A DNA stretch of 56,008 nt, from positions 1 through 56,008 of the forward strand of contig CANASP010000014.1 of the NCBI GenBank assembly GCA_947364365.1, given 5' to 3'. A program made the position numbers and the translations under genes. This stretch comes from an uncultured Alistipes sp. Its GTDB lineage: Bacteria > Bacteroidota > Bacteroidia > Bacteroidales > Rikenellaceae. Under the pieces are notes generated by a model that saw nothing but the letters and a program-made list of their open reading frames with translations, did not search any database and had not been told where the DNA came from. Shown here one piece after another: positions 23,195-31,025 of the stretch. Each line of letters opens with the position of its first letter. The first letter of the stretch is position 1.

Positions 23195-26100
23195 TTATTG
23201 AATGGTTCGATTCTCGATTGTCCGATCCGTGCGTCCCGGCAAAAACCGTTCCTGGAGCGACTGGCACAGGATGAAAAGGGTGGGGACGACGAAGAGCAGC
23301 GCGGCCGTTCCCAGCAACATGCCGCCCACGGTCCCCACGCCGACCGAGATGTTGCCGTTGGCGCCGACGCCGTGGGCGAACATCAGCGGCAGCATGCCGA
23401 AGATCATCGTCAGCGAGGTCATCAGGATCGGGCGCAGGCGGGCCTTGGCGGCCGACATGGCGGCGGCCGTGATACGCATGCCCCGTTTGCGCTTGTCCGA
23501 GGCGTACTCCGTCAGCAGGATCGCCGTCTTGGCCAGCAGCCCGATCAGCATGATCAAGCCGGTCTGCATGTAGATGTTGTTCTCCAGCCCCCACAGCCGG
23601 GCGAACAGAAAGCTGCCCGCAAGGCCGAACGGGACGGAGAGTATGACGGCGAAGGGGATCATGAGACTTTCGTACAGCGCGCAGAGGATCAGATAGATGA
23701 ATAGGATGCAGATGACGAATACCAGCGTCGTGGTATTGCCCGTCGAGGCCTCCTCGCGCGCCATGCCGCCGAATTCGTAGCCGTAACCTTCGGGCAGCGC
23801 CGTGCGCGCCGCCTCGGCGATCGCCCGGATCGCCTGCCCGGAGCTGTATCCCGCCCCCGGCGTACCGTAGACGGCGATGGCCGAGAAGAGGTTGAAGCGC
23901 GAGAGGCTCTCCGAGCCGTAGACCCGCCGAAGGGTGAGGTATTGCGCGATCGGCGACATCGCCCCGCTGTCGTTGCGTACGAAGAGGTTGTTCAGCGCCT
24001 CGGTGTCGAGCCGGTATTCGGGTGCGGCCTGCACCATGACGCGGTAGAGTTTGGTGAAGCGATTGAGGTTCGACGAATAGCTGCCGCCCACGTATCCCGC
24101 CAGCGTCGAGAGCACATCCGCAGGCGATACGCCGTTGCGTTTGCACCGTGCGGCGTCGACCTCGACCATGTATTGCGGATACCGGGTGTCGAACGTCGTG
24201 TAGGCGCGCGAGATCTCGGGCCGTTCGTTCATGGCGTCGATGAAGGCGCGCGTGTGCCGCAGCAGCTCCTCCACGCTGCCGCCCTTCCGGTCCTGGACGT
24301 AGAGCTCGAATCCGTCGCTCTGGCCGTAGCCCGAAATCATCGGCGAGGTCGACACGCGGATCTGCGCCGTTCGGATCGAGTCGGTCCGGCGGTAGATGTC
24401 GGCGATGACGGAATTGATGTCGTCGCCCTTTTCCCGGCGCTGGCTCCAATTCTTGAGCCGGATGGAGAACGACCCGGCCGAAGCCGACTGGTTGTGGCGC
24501 GCGTCCTTTCCCGTGACGCGCGAGTAGATGCGGATCTGGGGAATGTCGCGTATCGCCGCCTCGATCCGGTCCATGATGCGCTCCGTCTCCTCCAGGTTGC
24601 TGCCCGGGGCGGTCTGCACGTTGACGCTGACGGTTCCCATGTCCTCCTGCGGCACGAGGCCCGTCTTGGTGATCCCCATCAGCCATACCAGCGCGCAGCA
24701 CGCCGCGACGATCGACCCGACGGCCGCCGCCTTGCGGCGGAAGAGCGCCGCGACGCCGCCCGCATAGCGGTCCTGCAGGTGCCGGAACGATCTGTCGAAC
24801 GCCGCGTGGAACCGGTCCGAGAAGTTCGCTGCGTCCCCGGTGCCGCGCGGCCGCATGATCAGGGCGCAGAGCGCCGGGCTCAGGGTCAGGGCGTTGAGCA
24901 GCGAGATCGCCACGGCGACGGCCATCGTCAGTCCGAACTGGGTGTAGAAGGTCCCCGTCGTGCCTCCCATGAAACTGACGGGAATGAAAACCGCCATGAA
25001 GACGACGGTCGTGGTCATCAGCGCCGAAGTCAGTCCGTCCATTGCGTCCACCGTCGCCCGGTAGGGCGAGACATAGCCCTCGTCGAAACGCGCCTGCACG
25101 GCCTCGACCACCACGATGCTGTCGTCCACCACCGTGCCGATGACGAGCACGAGCGCAAAGAGCGTCAGCAGGTTGAGACTGAATCCCGCGACATGGAGAA
25201 ACGCGAACGTGCCGACCAGCGATACGACGATGGCCAGCGACGGGATGAGCGTGGCCCGCAGATCGTGGAGAAAGAGATAGACCACCAGCACCACCAGCAC
25301 GATCGCCACGAGCAGCGTCTCCACCACGTTGGCGATGGAGGCGTCGAGGAAATCCTTCGTGCTCGTGATGTCGGTCAGCACCATGCCTTTGGGCAGCGAG
25401 CGGGCGATGTCGGCCGCCACGGCGTCGATCTGTCCGATGATCTCGTTGGCGTTCGATCCCGAGGTCTGCGCGATCATGCAGTTGGCCCCCGGGTGGCCGT
25501 TCGTCTGGCTCGACAGCGCGTAGTTTTCCGCCCCCAGTTCGATGCGTGCCACCTCCTTCAGCCGCAGCACGCTGCCGTCGGGCAACGCGCGGACGACCAT
25601 GTTGCCGAAGTCCTCCTCCTCTTCGTAGCGTCCGCGGTATTTGAGGACGTACCGGAACGTGCGGGCCGATTCGGCGCCGAGCGTTCCGGTCGGCGATTCG
25701 ACGTTCTGCTCGGCGAGTACCGCGGCGATGTCGGAGGGCGTGAGCCCGTACTGCGCCATCTTCTGCGGGTCGAGCCAGATGCGCATCGAATAGCTGGCGC
25801 CCCAGATGTTGACCTCGCCCACGCCCGCTATGCGCGACATCTGCGGCTCGATGTTGATCTTCATGTAGTTGGTCAGGAAGTTCGCGTCGTACGAATCGTC
25901 GGGCGAGTAGAGCGACATCGCCTTGAGCGAACTGTTCTGGCGCTTGCGCACCGTCACGCCCGACTTCGTCACCTCGGCCGGCAGCAGCCCCTGCGCCGAG
26001 GCCACGCGGTTCTGGACGTTCACCACCGACATGTCGGGGTCGGTTCCCTGGCGGAAATAGACGCTGATCGTCGCCGCCCCGGTGTTGGTCGCCGTCGAAG

Positions 26101-26338
26101 TCATGTACATCATGTTCTCCACGCCGTTCAGCTGCTCCTCGAGGGGTGTGACGACGCTCTTCATCACCGTCTCGGCATTGGCTCCCGTGTAGGTCGCCGA
26201 GACCCGCACGGTGGGCGGTGCGATGTCGGGGAACTGTTCGACGGGCAGCCGGCTCAGCCCGATCAGCCCGACGATGACCACGGCTACGGAAATCACGCCC
26301 GAGAGAATGGGGCGGTCGATGAATGTCTTGACGGTCAT
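23195..26338 (-). CDS. RND multidrug efflux permease (AcrB/MexB type)
   Basis: The 1047-residue inner-membrane proton antiporter is the pump subunit of a tripartite exporter. It starts MTVKTFIDRPILSGVISV and has 12 membrane segments, the porter-domain landmarks PVEQFPDIAPPTVRVSATY and FRQGTDPDMSVVNVQNR, and GTVVDDSIVVVEAV in TM4 with the adjacent Asp pair for proton relay. No membrane fusion protein or outer membrane factor gene is adjacent, so it must borrow them, perhaps from the operon at 42186. An upstream ATG at 26353 is possible, but the chosen start matches the family. A -7 box lies at 26365-26372. Confidence 0.95.
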   Translation of the reverse strand: MTVKTFIDRPILSGVISVAVVIVGLIGLSRLPVEQFPDIAPPTVRVSATYTGANAETVMKSVVTPLEEQLNGVENMMYMTSTATNTGAATISVYFRQGTDPDMSVVNVQNRVASAQGLLPAEVTKSGVTVRKRQNSSLKAMSLYSPDDSYDANFLTNYMKINIEPQMSRIAGVGEVNIWGASYSMRIWLDPQKMAQYGLTPSDIAAVLAEQNVESPTGTLGAESARTFRYVLKYRGRYEEEEDFGNMVVRALPDGSVLRLKEVARIELGAENYALSSQTNGHPGANCMIAQTSGSNANEIIGQIDAVAADIARSLPKGMVLTDITSTKDFLDASIANVVETLLVAIVLVVLVVYLFLHDLRATLIPSLAIVVSLVGTFAFLHVAGFSLNLLTLFALVLVIGTVVDDSIVVVEAVQARFDEGYVSPYRATVDAMDGLTSALMTTTVVFMAVFIPVSFMGGTTGTFYTQFGLTMAVAVAISLLNALTLSPALCALIMRPRGTGDAANFSDRFHAAFDRSFRHLQDRYAGGVAALFRRKAAAVGSIVAACCALVWLMGITKTGLVPQEDMGTVSVNVQTAPGSNLEETERIMDRIEAAIRDIPQIRIYSRVTGKDARHNQSASAGSFSIRLKNWSQRREKGDDINSVIADIYRRTDSIRTAQIRVSTSPMISGYGQSDGFELYVQDRKGGSVEELLRHTRAFIDAMNERPEISRAYTTFDTRYPQYMVEVDAARCKRNGVSPADVLSTLAGYVGGSYSSNLNRFTKLYRVMVQAAPEYRLDTEALNNLFVRNDSGAMSPIAQYLTLRRVYGSESLSRFNLFSAIAVYGTPGAGYSSGQAIRAIAEAARTALPEGYGYEFGGMAREEASTGNTTTLVFVICILFIYLILCALYESLMIPFAVILSVPFGLAGSFLFARLWGLENNIYMQTGLIMLIGLLAKTAILLTEYASDKRKRGMRITAAAMSAAKARLRPILMTSLTMIFGMLPLMFAHGVGANGNISVGVGTVGGMLLGTAALLFVVPTLFILCQSLQERFLPGRTDRTIENRTIQ

Positions 26339-26364
26339 GATGCGTTCTTGCACGTTGTTTGCTA

Positions 26365-26372
26365 CAAAGTTA
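26365..26372 (-). promoter_or_regulatory. -7 box (TAACTTTG) of the RND/PepSY operon
   Basis: A TAnnTTTG match on the minus strand, 26 bases upstream of the ATG. No -33 was recognised. Confidence 0.55.
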
Positions 26373-26455
26373 ATCCGAAGCGGACGGAATGGCCCCCTTG
26401 CGGGAGAATGCGGGGGTGAACGGTCCGAATCCGGGGGCGAACGGCCGCGTCTGCG

Positions 26456-26488
26456 TTGTCCCCGACTGGAAAAAAACCGCTACCTTTG
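26456..26488 (+). promoter_or_regulatory. Promoter of the esterase/LytS/LytTR operon (TTG, 22 bp, TACCTTTG)
   Basis: TTG at 26456-26458 and TACCTTTG at 26481-26488, 22 bases before the ATG at 26511. Confidence 0.65.
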
Positions 26489-26510
26489 CATTGTCTTCGA
26501 AAACGAACAG

Positions 26511-27824
26511 ATGGATAAGAGAACGCTTTTCGCATCGTTATTGGCCCTGCTCTCCGGCCTGATGCCCGCCGCGCTTTCCGCCGCCGGGCACGTGAAGTCC
26601 GCCACGGCGATTTGCCGCGTGCTGGGCGACGGCCGCAAGGTCGCCGCCGTCGTCCTCGAGTACGACGCTCCCGTCGCCGCACGCAGCCTGACTCCCGACA
26701 GTTACCGGGTCGAAGGCCGGCGGGTCACGCGCGTCTATGCCAACGCCCGACCCGAGAGGGCCCTGCAGGGTGTCGACGGCCCCTACGTCGTTGTCGAGGT
26801 CGAGACCGCAGTCGACCTCGACGCGCAGCCCCGGCAGCCCACGGCCGCCGAGCTGGAGCTCAAGCGGGAGCGCGACCGGTTGCAGGGAGGCCCCGGGCTG
26901 CGTGCCGGCTGGAGCACGGGCGGCGACGATACGTATCCGGACGATGCCACGCTCTACCAGCAGGCCGACATCCGAACGACGGACGGAAGCATCTATGCCG
27001 CGAACGGATGTCCGATCGTGACGACGCGCGCGATCACCCTCGTCGCCGACGATTTCCGCCAGGAGTCCTTCGTCAGCCCCTACACGGGGCAGACATTGCC
27101 CTACAACATCTACCTGCCTGCGGATTACGACCCCGCGCAGCGCTATCCGCTGGTGCTCTTCATCCACGACGCGGGCACGGCGAGCGGTCCCGTCACGCAG
27201 ACGCTCTACCAGGGCAACGGCGCCACCTCGTGGGCCGAGCCCGAGGCGCAGGCGCGCCACCGCTGCATCGTCGTCGCACCCGAATATCCGGTTGTCACGG
27301 TCGACGACTCCTGGAACTACAGCCACCATCTCGACACGACCATCGCGCTGCTCGAAGCGTTGCAGCGTCGCTATGCGATCGACGGCGAACGTATCTACGT
27401 CACCGGTCAGTCGATGGGTTGCATGTCGTCGATCGTCATGATGCTCAAGCGGCCCGATCTCTTCGCCGGGGCGCTGCTCGTGGCGGGCAAGTGGGATCCC
27501 GCGCTCATGGGGCCGCTCGACCGGCAGAATCTCTGGATCATCTCCTGCGAGGGCGACCTTACGTCGAATGCCTTGCAGGGAGAGGCCGTCGCGCGCTGGC
27601 GCGAGCAGGGTAGCACCGTCGCCGAAGCCACCTGGGACATGACCCTCTCGCGGGACGAACTCAGCGCCGAGGCCGACCGGTTGCGTGCCGGGGGCGACCA
27701 CCTGCTCTTCACCCACCTCACGGGCGGCAGCCACCGTGCCACGTGGTTCGTCTCCTACGGTATCGCGGGCATTCAGGAGTGGCTTTTCGAACAGCGTAAA
27801 TGCGCCGCGGCCGCCTCGCGATGA
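26511..27824 (+). CDS. Secreted alpha/beta hydrolase (esterase/peptidase-like)
   Basis: The 437-residue exported protein has a signal peptide (MDKRTLFASLLALLSGLMPA...SAAG), then an N-terminal beta domain (about 25-170) like the Ig-like segment of EstA-type esterases. An alpha/beta-hydrolase core follows: LPYNIYLPADYDPAQRYPLV, LFIHDAG (oxyanion region), VTGQSMGCMSSIV with the nucleophile Ser in GQSMG, and a C-terminal His in GGSHRATW. The substrate is unknown; carbohydrate esters or peptides are likely for the family. The stop overlaps the kinase gene start (ATGA), an unusual pairing with a two-component system. Confidence 0.85.
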   Translation: MDKRTLFASLLALLSGLMPAALSAAGHVKSATAICRVLGDGRKVAAVVLEYDAPVAARSLTPDSYRVEGRRVTRVYANARPERALQGVDGPYVVVEVETAVDLDAQPRQPTAAELELKRERDRLQGGPGLRAGWSTGGDDTYPDDATLYQQADIRTTDGSIYAANGCPIVTTRAITLVADDFRQESFVSPYTGQTLPYNIYLPADYDPAQRYPLVLFIHDAGTASGPVTQTLYQGNGATSWAEPEAQARHRCIVVAPEYPVVTVDDSWNYSHHLDTTIALLEALQRRYAIDGERIYVTGQSMGCMSSIVMMLKRPDLFAGALLVAGKWDPALMGPLDRQNLWIISCEGDLTSNALQGEAVARWREQGSTVAEATWDMTLSRDELSAEADRLRAGGDHLLFTHLTGGSHRATWFVSYGIAGIQEWLFEQRKCAAAASR

Positions 27825-28843
27825 AAAACGTATCCCGATACATCGATCTGGCCTTCTGCCTGGTCTTTCTGCCGCTGATGATCTTCGCCTTTCCGGTGGA
27901 GCGATGGTGGGGCACCCGGCCGCTTTTGTTCTGCTCGTTCGTCGGCTGGCTCTATGTCACCTATTTCCTCTACGCCTATTTCGTCGTACCCCGGTTGTTC
28001 CAGGGCCGCCGGGAGCGTTGCGCGGCCATCGCGGCCATCGCCGTTTCGCTGCTCGTCACGCTGCTCCTGTCGAGCCGCGAGATCTCCTCGCCGCTCTACC
28101 TCTACCGGCGGCAGTTCGACTTCCCCTTTCCGATATGGGGCGTGCGCCAGCACCGGCAGGCCGTGTGGCTCCATTACATCGTCGTGGTGACCTTCTGTTT
28201 CGCCGTGGGCACGCTGACCGAAGCCTATCGCCAGCGGCTGGCACGCGAGGCGGTGGAGTATGAACGCAACCGGGCGGAGCTGGCGCTCTACAAGGCGCAG
28301 ATCAATCCCCACTTCCTGTTCAATACGCTCAACACGATCTACGGGCTGATCCTCACCCGCTCCGATCGGGCCGAAGCGACGATGGAGCGGTTCATCAACC
28401 TGACGAGATACATGTACGACAACGCCGACCGCGAGTTCATCCCGCTCTGCGAAGAGGTCGACTACATCAACCAGTACATCGGCCTGCAGCGATTGCGGCT
28501 CAACGCCATGGCCGAGGTCTCCTTCGATTCCCGCGTCGGGACGCCCGGGCTGCCCGTGCCGCCCATGCTGCTCATCACCTTCGTCGAGAACGCCTTCAAA
28601 TACGGCATCTCGTCCGACGAGGCCTGTTTCGTCCGTATCCGTCTCGACCAGCAGGACGACCTGCTCCGTTTCGAGGTGGAGAATACGGTTTTCGACCGTC
28701 CGGCGCCCGTTCAGGGCGGCACGGGCATCGAGAACTGCCGCAAGCGGCTCGCGCTGCTCTATCCCGGCCGCCACCTGCTCGACATCCGCCGCGACGCCCG
28801 CCGCTTCAGCGTCCGGCTCGAACTCCGATCCCCGGCCCTATGA
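27821..28843 (+). CDS. LytS/YehU-type sensor histidine kinase
   Basis: The 340-residue membrane kinase has four hydrophobic segments within about residues 8-135. The His_kinase domain follows, with the phospho-acceptor His164 in KAQINPHFLFNTLN, and a HATPase domain with LLITFVENAFKYGI (N box) and GTGIENCRKRLALLYPG (G box). No extracytoplasmic sensor domain is evident, so it probably senses within the membrane. Translationally coupled to both neighbours through ATGA overlaps, it works with the LytTR regulator that follows. Confidence 0.93.
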   Translation: MKNVSRYIDLAFCLVFLPLMIFAFPVERWWGTRPLLFCSFVGWLYVTYFLYAYFVVPRLFQGRRERCAAIAAIAVSLLVTLLLSSREISSPLYLYRRQFDFPFPIWGVRQHRQAVWLHYIVVVTFCFAVGTLTEAYRQRLAREAVEYERNRAELALYKAQINPHFLFNTLNTIYGLILTRSDRAEATMERFINLTRYMYDNADREFIPLCEEVDYINQYIGLQRLRLNAMAEVSFDSRVGTPGLPVPPMLLITFVENAFKYGISSDEACFVRIRLDQQDDLLRFEVENTVFDRPAPVQGGTGIENCRKRLALLYPGRHLLDIRRDARRFSVRLELRSPAL

Positions 28844-29547
28844 TCCGCTGCGTAGCCATCGACGACGAACCGATCGCCCTGAGCATCATCGACCAGTATT
28901 GCCGGCGGCGGGGCGATATCCGGCTGGAGACCTACAGCGTTCCCGCCCGGGGGATGCGGCGCATCCGCGAGTGGCGTCCCGATGTCGTTTTCCTCGACAT
29001 CGAGCTCAACGGCACCTCGGGCCTCGTCCTGGCCCGCGAGCTCCCTCCGGCCTGTTGCCTGATCTTCACCACGGCCTATGCCCACTACGCGTTGGAGGGG
29101 TTCGAGGCGAATGCCGTCGATTTCCTCCACAAACCCTATTTCTACGACCGTTTCGTGCGCGCCGTGCAGAAGGCCGAGCAGTGGCTGCGGATGCACGATC
29201 TGCTGGCCAAGGCCGAAGCTCCCGACCGCCGGTTGCTGCTCAAGTCGGAGTACCGCAACGTCGCGGTTCCGATCGACACGATCCTCTATGTCGAGTCGAT
29301 CGACAACTACGTCCGCGTGCATCTCGCCGATGGACGGAGCGTCCTCTCCAAAATCCCCCTGCGGGCCGTCGAGGAGCAGCTTCCGCCGGGGGAGTTTCTC
29401 CGCATCCACCGCTCCTACGTGGTGCCGAAGAGCCGCATCGCTGGGTTCTCGCGCACCGAAGTGACCCTGACGAACGGCGCCGGGACGCTGCCCGTCGGCA
29501 AGACCTATGCCGAGGAGGCGATGGCGCTCCTGGGGCGCGGCGAGTGA
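28840..29547 (+). CDS. LytTR-family response regulator
   Basis: The 235-residue regulator has a receiver domain (1-120) with acidic DDE (8-10), phospho-acceptor Asp53 (VVFLDIEL) and Lys in LHKPYF. A C-terminal LytTR DNA-binding domain (about 130-230) follows: DTILYVESIDNYVRVHLADG and FLRIHRSYVVPKSRI. It is the partner of the overlapping LytS-like kinase. Targets are unknown; the esterase operon itself or the adjacent MFS/Xus region are candidates. Confidence 0.94.
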   Translation: MIRCVAIDDEPIALSIIDQYCRRRGDIRLETYSVPARGMRRIREWRPDVVFLDIELNGTSGLVLARELPPACCLIFTTAYAHYALEGFEANAVDFLHKPYFYDRFVRAVQKAEQWLRMHDLLAKAEAPDRRLLLKSEYRNVAVPIDTILYVESIDNYVRVHLADGRSVLSKIPLRAVEEQLPPGEFLRIHRSYVVPKSRIAGFSRTEVTLTNGAGTLPVGKTYAEEAMALLGRGE

Positions 29548-29588
29548 AAAATTCCGCTCCGATCGCTTGGCCGCCGGCGATCTTTTTT

Positions 29589-29667
29589 TACCTTTGCCGC
29601 CGTAAAAGCAATATGTAGTGTTCGATCACGTAAGTCTAATTGGCTTTCCGTGGTCGAACTTTTTTTG
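29589..29667 (+). promoter_or_regulatory. Promoter and structured leader with terminator-like hairpin, before the MFS gene (leader 1)
   Basis: TACCTTTG (29589-29596) is followed 28 bases later by the block ATCACGTAAGTCTAATTG (29625-29642). GTTCGATCACG (29620-29630) pairs with CGTGGTCGAAC (29649-29659) over 11 bp with one G-U, followed by seven T. The same arrangement recurs before xusA. This is the shape of a transcription attenuator or riboswitch. Confidence 0.75.
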
Positions 29668-29696
29668 TTTCCATACCTCAATTATTATCGGAAGAG

Positions 29697-30875
29697 ATGA
29701 ATAAGAAAACGCTCGTCTTCATTCTGGGTAACCTGACGGCCTTCGGACCGTTCATTACCGATTTCTACCTGCCCTGCCTGCCCGAGCTGACCGCCTATTT
29801 CGGAGCCTCGGCATCGCTTATCCAGGTGAGTCTCACCGCCGGCATGCTGGGGCTGGCCGCGGGCCAGCTCCTCATCGGCCCCGTCACCGACAAGTACGGC
29901 CGCAGGCGTCCGCTGCTTTGGTGCCTGCTGCTTTTCGTGCTCGCCACCGTCGCGTGCATGCTCTGCACCGACATCGGTCCGTTCATCGTCTTCCGCCTGT
30001 TGCAGGGGCTGACGGGCGCCGCCGGGCTGGTCATCTCCAAGGTCATCATCGCCGACTCGTTCACCGGCCGCGACGTGGCCCGCTATTTCGCGATCCTCGC
30101 CGCCGTCCAGGGCGTGGCGCCCATCGTGGCGCCCGTCATCGGCGGCGTGGCCTTCAGCCTCTCCGACTGGCAGGGAACGTTCGCCGTGCTGGGCGTCTGG
30201 GCCGCCGGACTGCTGCTGCTCTGCCGGCGTTTGCGCGAGACGTTGCGCGAGGAGGAGCGGCTGCGGGTCCCCGTGTTGGCGACCTTCCGCTGCTATCTTC
30301 CGGTGGTGACCAACGGCCGTTATCTGGTCATGAATCTGTTGCAAAGTTTCTCCTCGGCCGCCCTGATCGCCTATATCTCGGCCTCGCCCTTCATCTTCCA
30401 GCAGCACTTCGGCCTCTCGCCGCTCGCCTACAGCCTCTGTTTCGCCGGCAACGCGCTCGGCCTGGTGGCGGGCAGCAGCCTGGTCATGAAGATCCGCCGC
30501 CTCCCTTCGGCCACCCCCTGGTGCGCCGTCGGTCTGCCCGTCATGGGACTGTTAGCCTCGCTGGCGCTATGGCTCGGGTGGCCCTTCGCCCTCTTCGAGA
30601 TCGTTCTGCTCCCGATGCTCTTCTGCGTGGGCATGTTGACGCCCATCGGCATCACGCTGGCGCTGAACTCGGTCACCGAACACCGCGGCATCGCCTCCGC
30701 CCTACTCGGGGCCGTGCCGTTCCTGCTGGGCGGGCTCGTCGCGCCGCTTACCGGGCTGGGCGACATGATCCGCTCCACGACCGCGCTCATCCTGCTCTGC
30801 TCGGCCGTTTGCCTGTGCCTCTACCTCTTCTCGCGCCGGTGGGACTACGACGCGCCCGAAGAGTCCGCCCGCTGA
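29697..30875 (+). CDS. MFS transporter, Bcr/CflA type
   Basis: The 392-residue inner-membrane transporter has 12 hydrophobic segments and the Bcr/CflA landmarks FITDFYLPCLPELTAYF in TM1 and LLIGPVTDKYGRRRPLL in loop 2-3. The family exports drugs, dipeptides or siderophores. Its leader is homologous to that of the adjacent Xus siderophore operon, which argues for a joint role in iron or siderophore handling, either export of a chelator or uptake across the inner membrane. The ATG at 29697 follows GGAAGAG; the upstream open frame is leader. Confidence 0.85.
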   Translation: MNKKTLVFILGNLTAFGPFITDFYLPCLPELTAYFGASASLIQVSLTAGMLGLAAGQLLIGPVTDKYGRRRPLLWCLLLFVLATVACMLCTDIGPFIVFRLLQGLTGAAGLVISKVIIADSFTGRDVARYFAILAAVQGVAPIVAPVIGGVAFSLSDWQGTFAVLGVWAAGLLLLCRRLRETLREEERLRVPVLATFRCYLPVVTNGRYLVMNLLQSFSSAALIAYISASPFIFQQHFGLSPLAYSLCFAGNALGLVAGSSLVMKIRRLPSATPWCAVGLPVMGLLASLALWLGWPFALFEIVLLPMLFCVGMLTPIGITLALNSVTEHRGIASALLGAVPFLLGGLVAPLTGLGDMIRSTTALILLCSAVCLCLYLFSRRWDYDAPEESAR

Positions 30876-30919
30876 AAAAATACCCATTTGTAGGTATGGC
30901 GGGTGCCGGCCCGATCTTC

Positions 30920-31003
30920 TACCTTTGCACTCGAAAAATCAGCATGCGGTGTCTTATCACGTAAGTCTAGTTGACTAACTTGATGGGGCACCGCATTTTT
31001 TTG
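30920..31003 (+). promoter_or_regulatory. Promoter and structured leader with terminator-like hairpin, before xusA (leader 2)
   Basis: TACCTTTG (30920-30927) is followed 28 bases later by ATCACGTAAGTCTAGTTG (30956-30973). GCGGTGTCTTATCA (30946-30959) pairs with TGATGGGGCACCGC (30981-30994), with three G-U pairs. The stem continues inward as GTAAGT/ACTAAC with one mismatch inside it and one C-T mismatch at its base. ATTTTTTTG follows. A six-codon ORF (ATG at 30944, MRCLIT) ends inside the conserved block. Confidence 0.75.
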
Positions 31004-31025
31004 TGTAGTTGAATCGACCGATACG

